This document shows positions 44,397 to 56,543 of a stretch of 64,000 nucleotides of DNA, in pieces. The notes below the pieces were generated by a model that saw nothing but the letters and a program-made list of their open reading frames with translations, ran no database searches and was not told the DNA's origin. This DNA is from Rheum nobile (taxonomy: Eukaryota; Streptophyta; Magnoliopsida; Caryophyllales; Polygonaceae): assembly GCA_027886185.1 (NCBI GenBank), contig WOAB01000563.1, positions 1,922,001 through 1,986,000 on the forward strand. The letters are read 5' to 3'. The translations under genes and the position numbers were made by a program. Numbering within the stretch: position 1 is the stretch's first letter; each line of letters starts with the position of its first letter.

Positions 44397-47300
44397 TCTA
44401 CTATATAATTACTAAAGCAGAATAATGAATGTGCCACGTGGCACCCCCACAATAAACCAAAATTTATGCTGCCATGTGGCGTCTCTATATTCAATTTGTC
44501 ACGTGTCGTGCTCATATTTTTTCGGGAGTTATGTCAAAAAACTAAAAAAATCAAAGAAAATAAAATTTGGTGGCTTACATGCTATGTATATGGAACGATT
44601 CACATCACCTCATATTGTGTTTCCTTTATTGTTATTCTTTATCTTTTCATTTTTCTTTTGTTTGGTAAGAATTATCTTCTTTTTTCTTTATCTATGAAGA
44701 TCATCATTTAGAAACTTCCTAAATTACCAATTAAAAATGATAATTCATTATCATGATTGCCTATTATCACATTATATTCTAAATCACAATGCACTATTGC
44801 GTATCATGACATTAATACCCTTTCTTAAATATAAGGAAAAACGTGTGCAAAATACAGTCCAATTTTAACTTCTATCAATTTTGTAGCGTTAAAGAAAACA
44901 GTTTAAGCCCCGTAAGTCCATCATCACTTTACATACTATCATACCCACAACAAATCTTCTATCGCCATAGCTCATAGATGGAGTGAAGTGTAGCATACCT
45001 GCTGTACTTAGTTGATTAAATCTTCAAATAGTTAGTTATGAAAAATTCTACAATTCTGAGGAGGATCAGTAATTAAATTGACAAGAATCCATATATTGCA
45101 TTTGCTTTGGTTAATCAATCGAATACATGAATGGAGGGTTTTGATGGTCCAACAAAAAGGGGATTAAAACTTATGATTAATTTAATGCATGTAATTAATT
45201 CTTCTCCAAACTGTGGATACACAAACTTATTGATGATGCTTGTGAAGATTGGAGTCTAGCGAAGATACGAAAGCAAGAGCGATAGACATTAGACACTGGG
45301 GAGGAAGAAGAGAAAACAAATCCAACCTAAATTAAAAATTAGGGCTTCAAATCAATAATGTAATTATGTGAATGTTAATGGGCAATATTGTAAATTAATA
45401 CATATAAAGGTGTTACAAATGGTTAAAAGGATGTGATGATAGGTAGCTCCCTTCATTATTGGGTCCGATTTAAATAAAAATAAATAAGAAAAATGCAAGC
45501 ACTTATACGGAAGGAAATCTGGTGGTGGAATGTATCTAAATTAAGGTCTTAATTGGTTTTTAAAATTTTGGCTAAAAAAAGCTTACACTTGGCTTCATTA
45601 AAAGAATGAGATGAGGAATGAAATGGATATCCGACTAAGATGGTCTTTAGTTTTTTTTGGGTCTTCCAAAAGCATACAAATCACAAGAAAAACAAAAAAA
45701 AATGAACAATCTACTATATATATACTAAAGCAGAATACCCATTGCGCCACATGGCGCCACCAGAATGAGCTTGAATTTTACGCTGTCACGTGGCGTCACG
45801 GTATTAAATTGGACACGTGACAACCTGTGTTTTTTTAGATTTATTTTATTAAAAAAGTCTGCAGTAATAGAATCCTACATTTGCCATACGAATATTATTT
45901 ACAATAAAATCTTTCCAAAATGTACAACAAAATATTATGTAATATTTGATTATCTTTTTCCAATATTGACCACATAATATTCTATAATATTTGTTTATAT
46001 ACTATACGAAAATAATTTGCAATATTTTTAACATTAATTCTTTCCAAAATAGACCACAAAAATCTTTTTCAATTTGCATTTTTAGACTTTTGATTTTGTT
46101 ACTCAATAGTCAATTGACGTTTTATCCAATTACACACAAATTAAAAAACAATTTATTATTTCTTTAAACGCATCCATTAAGCAATAAATTCAGATGCACT
46201 TAAATTTGCATTACATTCAATCTGGAAGATATCAGATCAGACACGCACACACATTTTTTCCTCATTAATTAAATAAGAGTACTACACAACAACTGGTTTG
46301 GATATCGGAAAATGAAATTAGTAATTAAGAGGGGTTGGAACGACAAATAATTTTGATAAAAAAATGAAATGCAAAAACCATCAAATTAAATCGGAAGGAG
46401 TAGTATTTTTTCCCCAAATTTTGTAGGCAATATTTTTCAAATTTCTCTATATATTTAATCTAGGTTAGTTACGATGTTTTTTGTTTACATTTTGATCGCA
46501 TTTATTACTTTGCTATATATCAACTCTCTTCATCTATGATCAACTCCATAATCACGTGATGTTTATATGGATTTACGAAAATAAATTTGCAATATTTTTA
46601 CAATTAGTTATGTTTAAAATGGACCACAAAATATCAAATAAACTTGTAGTGTAATATAAATTCGTACCAAATAAATAATTTATTTCCAAAAACTAAACCT
46701 GCAGATTTTCTTACAAATCAGTGACATAAGAATATGGAGGAGGACTCGGAGGATTATATAGTGCACATGTTTATATTTGGTTTTTTGTATTACTATACTA
46801 CTACCTAATTACAGATTAATTAGTATTTTAATTATGTAATATTTTATCTACTTCAATTGAGTAAACAGAATCTTAGAAATAAATGTTCTGTAAGGATACA
46901 TTATTACATACTCTATACTTAAATGAAATAAGATATAAATTATTACTTAGTAATGTTAAATTTCTAATTATTAGGTACGAAAATAAATTATTAATGAGCT
47001 ATAAGCATTAATTTCATAAACCTATTTTTGAAAAGTCTTATTTATTGTATCTATTTTATATGGTCGTGGTCTAGGAAATGATGCGTAGAAATATATATCT
47101 AATTTATTTAATAGATATAATCATAAAATACAATTACATTTTTTTGTCAAAGTATTATATTATAAATAATCTACTATATGTATACTAAAACAAAACTTCA
47201 ATATGCCACATTGCACCATCACAATAAAAATATCACATGCTATTTTTTGAGAATTTCATTTTTTTTGTAAATCTAAATTTATATAGAAAAAATTCTATCT

Positions 47301-48270
47301 TACACCTTAACTAATTCCTAATTTATATACAAATCAATCAAAATAATCACTTCCTAATTTACATACAATTTCCTAATTTTGATACAAATCAATCACATAA
47401 ATAAACTAATCACTTCCTAATTTTCGCACATTAGAATCACACAAATCATTAACAAAGATTACCAATATAAAACTTATACAACAATCTACTATGTATACAC
47501 TAAACTAAAACCTAACTAAATCACATGACTCTCCCTAATCAAATCACCTTCATTTGTCATGTGTCATTCTCTCATTTTTTTCACTTTGTTTTGATATATT
47601 TAATTATAAACTAAAAATCTAATATTTATCTACTAAACCAAAACTCCTCTATGCCACATGGCACCCCCCTATTAAGCTCATCTCATCGTTATACCACATG
47701 ACATCCTCCTATTATTTATGTCACATGATATTTTCTCAATTTTTCAATTTTTAAATTTAATATAATAAATATATATCATATTCTCCTATTTCCTAAACTA
47801 AACATGCAATCATTATAACGATCTTCAAAAATCATTTTTTTCAAAATTTATAACAATAATTATATATAAGATTATTCTATTTCTAAAACTAAACATCTCA
47901 ATCAAAAGCATATAGTTTATATATATTATTATATTTCCATAATTAAAAATACTAAATAATAAAGGCATAAAATTTTAGGCACCACCAAAAAATAGTTTAA
48001 TGAGGGATTATCAACTACATTTGGAAATATGCAATGGATACTATTTCAATTTAGTTACCATGAAAATATGTTTATATGAATGTATTCTAACATTCCGGAA
48101 AGATAAGACAAAGATCCGGAAGTTAGAGTCGCTAAAAGTAAAATTTATACAAAACAAAGGTGAAAACGTGCTATAAGTATAATGGTTTATGACCATGTCA
48201 ATATATTTTATGAAACATATTATTGGTACGCATAATCTTTTTTTTAAGTCGTTCAAAGCGCGGAGTGTAA
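44397..48270 (+). mobile_element. Series of truncated or nested Helitron 5' ends
   Basis: Near-identical 5' termini of the form TCTACTATATATACTAAA followed by CACGTGGC/CACATGGC motifs start at 44397, 45710, 47170, 47485 and ~47632, all in plus orientation and most preceded by A. No matching 3' hairpin-CTRR ends are seen between them. The region therefore looks like Helitrons inserted into one another or truncated copies. Between starts the DNA is AT-rich; a non-repetitive patch at ~44880-45310 might be captured host sequence. No gene is supported. Confidence 0.6.
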
Positions 48271-50791
48271 TCTACTATATATCTACTAAACCAAAACCTT
48301 ATGTGTCGTCACCACGTTTGATTTGCCTATATGTCATCACTCATCTAACCATCATCCACTACATCATCCAACTATTAGGAAAAAAATAAAAAAAGGATTA
48401 TCAACTAAAAGAGTTGCAAAAAGTTTCGAAAGGATACGAAAAAAATAAAAAAAATATTTTCCATGTATAGAATAAGATAAGTTTTGATTATAGTAAGTAA
48501 TCACAATCAATAAGATAAGTTTTTATTATAGAATCTCAATTTATATGCGTAGGGAGTTTTTAACCCTTTATTTTCCTAACTAATCTTGAATAGATAGAAA
48601 AATCTATTTTTCATATATCTTATTTGATGGTGTGAGTAAATATATATCAACTAATCTTGCTATATCATCTTAAAACACTTAATGTTTTTACAAATCTTCT
48701 CTAAAAAATTTCTACATATTGAAGTTATACAATATTTTTACGATGAAGTCCACAAATTGCTTGAAACCGTAGATTTCTATCAAGAATATATAAAATATTA
48801 TTGAAGATATTCTCTCGAAGTCGATTAAGATAAATCCAGTGTTTATGTTGTAGTAGTTTACTTACTAATTTCCATAACTAATGTATTTCGTAGAGTCTAT
48901 TGAAAGTCATTTAAATCCAATTTATACGAAGTAAAGAGCATATAGTATGTTGTATTTATCAATTGCATTGTTTATATATGTATTATATTATGATATATAT
49001 ATATGCTCTTTCATATTGTATTTTTATCTTCAAACGACAACTCTATAAAATAAATAGCCCACTTTAACATAATTGTAAACCAAATTTCATATGGGCCTAA
49101 TCTTCACAACGTATTTGTTAAATATAATTTATCATTATTTTTAAAGTAATTATTGGTCGTAGTTAATATAGTTTGATCATCTTCACAAGTTAGGGTTTTG
49201 TTAACTTTACAACTTAAGTTCAAGTACAAAACTATCTGAACTGATTTGTGCTGTCAAACTTATTAACTGGGATGAGCTCCGATGATGAATAGATTCTATT
49301 TTGAAGCATTAGACATGACTTTAAAAGATATTCTATGTGCTACAAATCCCCTTGGTTCAGTACAACCTTTCGGAGGGAAAGTCGTAGTATTTGGTGAAGA
49401 CTTAAAGCAAATCCTACCCGTTATCACAAAAGGAAGCAAGCAAGATATTATTTTTGTCACCATTAAGTCCTCTTATTTGTGGGAATATTGCAAAATTCTT
49501 AATTTGACAAGAAACATGAGGATTCAACAAGGTACATCTGATTATGATATCCAAGAAGCAAATGAATTTTCTGAAAGGGTATTAAGCATCAGAGATGGTA
49601 CTGTATGTGGTGACAAGATGGAAAAGCACAAATACAAATTTTTGATGAACTATTGGTAAAGGATTATGACTTAGATATGATTCCAGCAATTATTAAGGTT
49701 GTTTATCTCTCTCTTTTGGACAATCAATTGTCTCCAAAATACTTTGAAGAACGAGCAATTCTTGCACCAACACACGAAGAGGTAGATAGAATTAATAACT
49801 ATATATTGTCTTTGTTACCAGGTAATGAGAAAGTCTATCTCAGTTCGGATAGCATTTGCAAGACAAGTTTTATTGCAGACAATGATGCAAGTGTTTATAC
49901 TTCTAACTATTTAAAAAGTATTAGATGTTTTGGTGTCCTAAATCATGTAATAAAAACTAAGATTAAGGTCCATATTATGCTGCTTTGAAATATTGACCAG
50001 TCTTCAAGTTTATGCAATGGGACACGATTGATAACCACGCAACTCAGCAGTCATGTCATACAAGGAAGAATTATTTTAACTACAATATTAGACATACAGT
50101 TTTGAATCCTCGCATGATTATGTCACCGTCAGACACTTCATACCCGTTCAAGTTTCAATGAAGACAATTTCTCTTGAGTGTTTGTTTTGCTATGACGATA
50201 AACAATAGCCTGGGCCAATCTCTTACAAATGTCAGTTTGTATCTTCCACGTCCTATTTTCACTTATGATCAGTTTTATGTTGCATCACTCATGGTCAGTT
50301 TTATGCTGCATCATCAAGAGTTACTAGCAAGAAAGGTTTAAAGATTTTGATATGGGACAAAAACAAAAAAAGATCTAATATTACTACCAATGCAGTATAC
50401 AACGAAGTTTTTCATAATTTGTAGCAATTTTGAACATCTTACGAGATTTTATGTTTAGGGTTTCATTTTCATGTATAGATAAATATTTTGATTATGCTTT
50501 ATCGTTTTAGTAGTATAGATGTTAGGGATGTGACTATTCACATTTCAAAACTACTTAGCCAATTTTACTATTAATAAAGTCATGGAGAGTTTCGCCTCTC
50601 TTTCAATAATGTATTTTGTTAATCTCTTCAATATTTTGTATTCAATTAGTCCTTTTTTACATTAGCATCCATCTACTTTTATAGTCACTACCTACATATT
50701 TCTATATCAATTAAATATATAATTTTATATACTTTTTTTTAATGTAAAAAAAAATAAACAGATCCCATGTAAGGCACGAGTACTACACTAG
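48271..50791 (+). mobile_element. Helitron with 5' TC and 3' CTAG termini and decayed helicase
   Basis: Starts TCTACTATATATCTACTAAA after an A (48270) and ends CACTAG before a T (50792), matching the A^T insertion rule. The 3' end is preceded by CCCATGTAAGGCACGAG, a degenerate form of the usual GC hairpin. Inside lies PIF1-like helicase sequence in the same orientation. At 2.5 kb and without a Rep domain it is an internally deleted derivative of an autonomous element. Confidence 0.72.
49222..50410 (+). pseudogene. Helitron PIF1-like helicase remnant
   Basis: Family: superfamily 1 DNA helicase domain of the RepHel protein that drives rolling-circle transposition. Seen: an upstream piece LSELICAVKLINWDE near 49222, then a missing base inside the Walker B box (normally WDEAPM), then frame 49282-49659 with GGKVVVFGEDLKQILPV and SSYLWEYCKILNLTRNMR. 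This is followed by frame 49653-49988 with FEERAILAPTHEEVDRIN, a shift of frame relative to the first. After 49988 conserved C-terminal motifs persist in broken frames (SLCNGTRLI, then FAMTINNSLGQSL and SLYLPRPIF near 50200-50250). The N-terminal Rep nuclease is absent. Clearly inactive. Confidence 0.9.
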
Positions 50792-51167
50792 TTGCTACAT
50801 ATTTGTGGATATATGATTGTAAACTAAATAAAAGTTATAGAAAATTGAAGATTATTAGTTTTGGTTAAATAATTAAAAGATATTCGATATGAGATTGAAA
50901 ACACAATATCTAAAACTAATTTAGGATATCGGATTTATGATTGATTTTTTCTTTCAATTTCGTAATTCTCCATTTTAGCTTATGGTTCTTAATTAATTTG
51001 ATTAATTGACACTACTAAGTACTAACTAATATTTCATATTACTTAATAGGTATGATATGTCAAAAGATTTGGTTATAACGACTTTCTGTAAAAAAAGAGA
51101 GTAAATAAAACATATATTTGATAAAATCAAAGATTAAGAAACATGACATCTACCGTTTCACCCGTCT
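50792..51167. other. AT-rich spacer, no gene seen
   Basis: AT-rich DNA between the Helitron 3' end and the foldback element. Nothing recognised. Confidence 0.6.
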
Positions 51168-51175
51168 ATTATTTA

Positions 51176-54100
51176 CGAAGACTCTTTGTACACTACAAAA
51201 ATTGTCTTTGTACACTACACTTTGAAACGCAGAAATTTTGCTTAAGCTATATACCCGCGTTTGAGTCTAAATTATACCCAGAAACTGAGTTTTTGTACTA
51301 GAACGAAACGCATGTATTTTGCTTAAGTAAAATACCTGCATTTCAGTTTTTTTTTTTGAAAGCGAAACGCATGATCCTTGCTTAAGCAAGGATCTTGCGT
51401 TTCACTAATTTTGTTTCTTTTCAAAATTGCACTTTTTTTCCATAATCATGTAGATAATTTCAATACGAGTCTGTATATATAAAATTCGTCCAAAACGGAC
51501 ATCGTTTGCCCCTCCAAAAGCCCAAAAAACGAAGTCTTCCTACTTGTTTTTTTTACAATTTGGTGCCAAGCATATAGCGCATTGTAGTGAAATTTTTTGG
51601 TATTTTCAGCATTTTTCTACTATAATTTTGTATAAGATTTTAATACGAGTATATAACTATACGTTAGAACCATAATATATAATTATAGTATATAACTATA
51701 GTATATAGCAATACTATATAGCAATAGTATATAACTATACAATATAACAATAGTATATAATTATACGATATAACAATAGCATATAACTATAGTATATAAC
51801 AATACGATATAACAATAGTATATAACTATAGTATGAAACTATACGATATAACCATAGTATATAACTATTCGTTAGAACCATAATATATAATTGAAGTATA
51901 TAATCATAGTATATAACTATACGATATAGCAATAGTATATAACTATACGATATAAAATTTGTATATAACCATAGTACGTTAGAACCATAATATATAATTA
52001 TAGTATATAACTATACGATATAACCATGGTATATAACTATAGTATATAAATGAACGATATAGCAATAGTATATATATAACTATACGATATAACAATAGTA
52101 TATAACTGTACGATATAATCATAGTATATAATTATACGATATAACAATAGTATATAGCTATAGTATATAACTATACGATATAACCATAGTATATAACTAT
52201 TCGTTAGAACCATAATATATAATTATAGTATATACTATACGATATAACCATAGTATATAACAATACGATATAACAATAGTATATAACTATACGATATAAC
52301 AATAGTATATAACTATAGTATATAACTATACGATATAACAATAGTATATATCTATAGTATATAACAATACGATATAACAATAGTATATAACTATACGATA
52401 TAACAATAGTATCAAACTATACGATATAACAATAGTATATAGCTATAGTATATAACAATACGATATAACAATAGTATATAGCTATAGTATATAACAATAC
52501 GATATAACAATAGTATATAGCTATAGTATATAACTATACGATATAACCATAGTATATAACTATAGGTTATAACCATAAGATATAACCAATTCGATATAAC
52601 TATAAGATATAGCCATAGTATATAACTATAGGATATAACCAAATTGGAAATAACTATAAGATATAATCATAATATATAATTATATGATATAACAATATGA
52701 TATAATCAAATTGGATATAACTATAAGATATAAATATAGTATATAACTATAGGATATAACCATAAGATATAACCAAATTGGATATAACTATAAGATATAA
52801 CCATAGTATGTAACTATAGGATATAACCAAATTGGATATAACTATAAGATATAACCATAGTATATAACTATAAGATATAACCATAATATAACTATAAGAT
52901 ATAACGATATGATATAACCAAATTCGATATAACTACACGATATAACCATAGTATATAATTATAGGATACAACCATAAGATATAACCAAACTGGATATAAC
53001 TATACGATATAACCATAATATATAACTATAGGATATAACCATAGTATATAACTAAAGGATATAACCATAGGATATAACTATAGGATATAACCATAAGATA
53101 TAACCAAATTGGATATAACTATAAGATATAACCATAGTATATAACTATAAGATATAACCATAGTATATAACTAAAGGATATAACCATAGGATATAACTAT
53201 AGGATATAACCATAAGATATAACCAAATTGGATATAACTATAAGATATAATCATAATATATAATTATATGATATAACGATATGATATAATCAAATTGGAT
53301 ATAACTATAAGATATAACCATAGTATATAATTATAGGATATAACGATATGATATAACCAAATTGGATATAACTATAAGATATAACCATAGTATATAACTA
53401 TAGGATATAACCATAAGATATAACCAAATTGGATATAACTATAAGATATAACCATAGTATATAACTATAGGATATAACCATAAGATATAACCAAATTGGA
53501 TATAACTATAAGATATAACCATAGTATATAACTATATGATATAACCATAGTATATAACTAAAGGATATAACCATAGGATATAACTATAGGATATAACCAT
53601 AAGATATAACCAAATTGGATATAACTATAAGATATAATCATAATATATAATTATATGATATAACGATATGTTATAATCAAATTGGATATAACTATAAGAT
53701 ATAACCATAGTATATAATTATAGGATATAACGATATGATATAATCAAATTGGGTATAACTATAAGATATAACCATAGTATATAATTAAAGGATATAACTA
53801 TAATATATAACCATAGTATATAACTATAGGATATAACCATAGTATATAACTATAGGATATAACCATAAGATATAACCAAATTGGATATAACTATAATATA
53901 TAATCATAATATATAATTATAGGATATAACGATACGATATAACCAAATTGGATATAACTATAAGATATAACCATAGCATATAACTATAGGATATAACCAT
54001 AAGATATAACCAAATTGGATATAACTATAAGATATAATCATAATATATAACTATATACTATGGTTATATCGTATAGTTATATACTATTGTTATATCGTAT

Positions 54101-54888
54101 AGTTATATATATACTATTGCTATATCGTTCATTTATATACTATAGTTATATACCTTGGTTATATCGTATAGTTATATACTATAATTATATATTATGGTTC
54201 TAACGTACTATGATTATATACAAATTTTATATCGTATAGTTATATACTATTGTTATATCGTATTGTTATATACTCTAGCTATATGCTATTGTTATATCAT
54301 ATAGTTATATACTATTGTTATATTGTATAGTTATATACTATTGCTATATACTATAGTTATATACTATAATTATATACTATAATTATATATTATGGTTCTA
54401 ACGTATAGTTATATACTCGTATTAAAATCTTATACAAAATTATAGTAGAAAATTGCCGAAAATACCAAAAATTTTCACTACAATGCGCTATATGCTGGGC
54501 ACCAAATTGTAAAAAAAAAGGGTAGAAAGACTTCGTTTTTTGGGCTTTTGGAGGGGCAAACGATGTCCGTTTTGGACTAATTTTATATGTATGGACTCGT
54601 ATTGAAATTCTCTACATGATTATGGAAAAAAAAGTGCAATTTTGAAAAAGAAAAAGTGAAACGCAAGATCCTTGCTTAAGCAAGGATCCTGCGTTTCGCT
54701 TTCAAAAATAAAATAAAATGAAACGCAGGTATTTTGCTTAAGCAAAATACCTGCATTTCGATTTAGTACAAAAACTCAGTTTTTGGGTACAATTTAGACT
54801 CAAACGCGGGTATATAGCTTAAGCAAAATTTGTGTGTTTCAAAGTGTAGTGTACGAAGACAATTTTTATAGTGTACAAAGAAACTGGC
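51176..54888. mobile_element. Foldback element: ~0.9-kb inverted arms with hairpins and minisatellite core
   Basis: The left arm (51184 onward) and right arm (to 54880) are inverted copies: CTTTGTACACTACAAAAATT on the left against CTTTGTACACTATAAAAATT in reverse complement on the right. Homology continues through CCAAAACGGACATCGTTTGC and well into the repeats (~52100 and ~54050). Each arm holds stacked palindromes centred on CTTAAG. The direct repeat ATTATTTA (51168-51175 and 54889-54896) may be the target duplication, with a ninth base mismatched on either side. That would suggest a foldback MULE. The CACTAC start also resembles CACTA termini, so the class is open. No coding capacity. Confidence 0.8.
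51650..54420. repeat. TATAAC-type minisatellite core of the foldback element
   Basis: Two repeat families: CGATATAACAATAGTATATAAC (51660-52560, and inverted at 54050-54410) and GGATATAACCATAAGATATAAC with interspersed CCAAATTGGATATAACTATA (52560-54050). The first flips strand between arms; the second forms a continuous core. Tyr/Ile-rich open frames here are repeat artefacts. Confidence 0.9.
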
Positions 54889-54896
54889 ATTATTTA

Positions 54897-56040
54897 TATA
54901 CTTTTTTGAATTTTGATCATTAATTTGTTTTTGATTATTGTATTTATGTGGAATGTTTCATCATTTAAAGTACTTTTAATGTTTTTTATATATTGAATCT
55001 TGGATAATTTTCTAGATTTATGTTTGTTTTTTAGTAATTTTTATACTTCATGTTTTCGTATATAAAAATACAAAATTTATATGATTAGTACAAGTTTGGA
55101 CCGGAAAATTACAAACATTATAATTCTTCAAATTTATTTCACCCGATCCACCCGAAAACCCAACGGATGATGATGTGTTGGATGCGGGTGATAAGTTTTG
55201 CGAGTGACGAATGAGTTGGATGAAACAATTATTTCGCGGGCCGGTGATGGAAGTGGTTCACCCGTCCATCACCCGATCCATTTCCATCCCTACATACATT
55301 ATAATTCTTCAAATTAATCCTAAATATAAGGTAATATTTATTATTAATAAATATTATATTCAATAGGAAAAATGTTATTTTCATATATTGTAAAAAATGA
55401 TAATATATTATCATCTTTTATTTAAGGTTTGTCATAAAATAAATTGTAGTCAAATTTATAAATTTTAGTATTCTAATTTGATATTATAAAAAGTTTAACT
55501 CTTAATGTCTTCTATTATAAATTTGTACAACAAAATAAAATTACTCATTATCTAAAGTACATAACATAAATGCTTTAGAAAATTTATAGAAAATCATCGT
55601 TATAAATATAAACCAATTTTTAATAAATTAAATTAAATACTTTATTTAATATTAGTCACAATACTTTATTTAATAAAATAGACCGTAAATCTTAGAAAAA
55701 TTAACATACATTCTCTTATGAAATAAAAAATAAATACACACGAATACAAACTTATTATATATTATAAAAAACAAAACAAAAATATATTACAAAGGTATTT
55801 AAAGTAGTCATTACATTTAACGGAAAATAGAAAATATATTATCTTTTGGTTAGAAAAAATTAGTAAAATTCTAATTGCGGTAAAGAGAACCACTACTGGT
55901 AGTACTAGAGTAACTAGACTTACTAGTATTTCAAAAAATTAAGGCGGAAAACGAAATGACAAGGAATTCATAAAAATCCACGTGTAATTAAATATATTAA
56001 TTTTATATATTTCCCGTTTACTTCTACAAGAATAATAAGT
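54897..56040. other. AT-rich intergenic DNA with a small hAT-MITE-like fragment
   Basis: No gene. At 55135-55295 lies a fragment ending CCATTTCCATCCCTA (TAGGGATGGAAATGG in reverse) with CGGGTGATGG blocks, resembling a hAT MITE. The 20-bp direct repeat ACATTATAATTCTTCAAATT flanks it exactly (55115-55134 and 55296-55315). The rest is AT-rich. Confidence 0.5.
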
Positions 56041-56044
56041 AGAA

Positions 56045-56536
56045 CGCAGCGACGACGACCATCACGAACTTCTCGAGCAACTCTTCTCACTTTCCTCCTC
56101 TGTAAAACCCTAATTCTTCAATCCCCTTTTCTTCTGCCCTTTCTTCATCCCTTTTTTCCATACTGAGTCCGATCATTCAATCAATCGATTCAATTCTTGA
56201 TTCCCGTTCGAAGAAATTCCATCTCTGCAGAAGTCGTCGATTTCCAATCCCTAACCTCCTCCATGCCTTCTTGACTTCGTTTTGGTGGATCTTGAGCTTG
56301 TGTTCCGCGTCATTGATTCTCAAGTCTTCCACCCTCATTTGTTTCCAGGTTGTTTTCCTGCATCGATCGACGCTGGCGGGGTTTGTGTTTTTGTAAATGG
56401 CGGATCCGCCAGGTGTCTGCTGGCCATTCCGTTTCTTGGAAGCCTTCGTGTTTAGCAATCTTGAGTTAGGTTTAGGGTTTCAGTGCGCAATTCGAAGCTT
56501 TGAGTTTATAAAGGAAGATAAACAAGTTGGAGAAGC
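56045..56536 (+). promoter_or_regulatory. CCR4 5' UTR with telo-box
   Basis: The transcript probably starts near 56045, since the sequence changes abruptly from AT-rich to CT-rich (CTTCTCACTTTCCTCCTCTG). A telo-box-like AAACCCTA lies at 56105-56112. The leader of ~490 nt contains an upstream ORF, listed separately. Whether part of the leader is spliced out cannot be told from the sequence. Confidence 0.55.
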
Positions 56537-56543
56537 ATGCTGA
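56397..56543 (+). CDS. Upstream ORF overlapping the CCR4 start codon (48 aa)
   Basis: Starts ATG at 56397 (context TAAATGG, with A at -3), encodes MADPPGVCWPFRFLEAF and 31 further residues, and ends TGA at 56541-56543. The main CCR4 ATG at 56537-56539 lies inside its last codons, so the stop is four bases past the main start (ATGCTGA). If the leader is unspliced, ribosomes that translate this frame finish just beyond the main start and would have to backtrack or scan past. That arrangement commonly dampens expression. Expression of this peptide is unproved. Confidence 0.4.
   Translation: MADPPGVCWPFRFLEAFVFSNLELGLGFQCAIRSFEFIKEDKQVGEAC

Noticed and set aside
51735..52642. Tyr/Ile/Leu-rich membrane-like proteins on the minus strand
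   Set aside because: Artefacts of the TATAAC minisatellite.
56177..56458. Minus-strand 93-codon frame opposite the CCR4 leader
   Set aside because: No domain and no promoter evidence; it overlaps the CT-rich 5' UTR.
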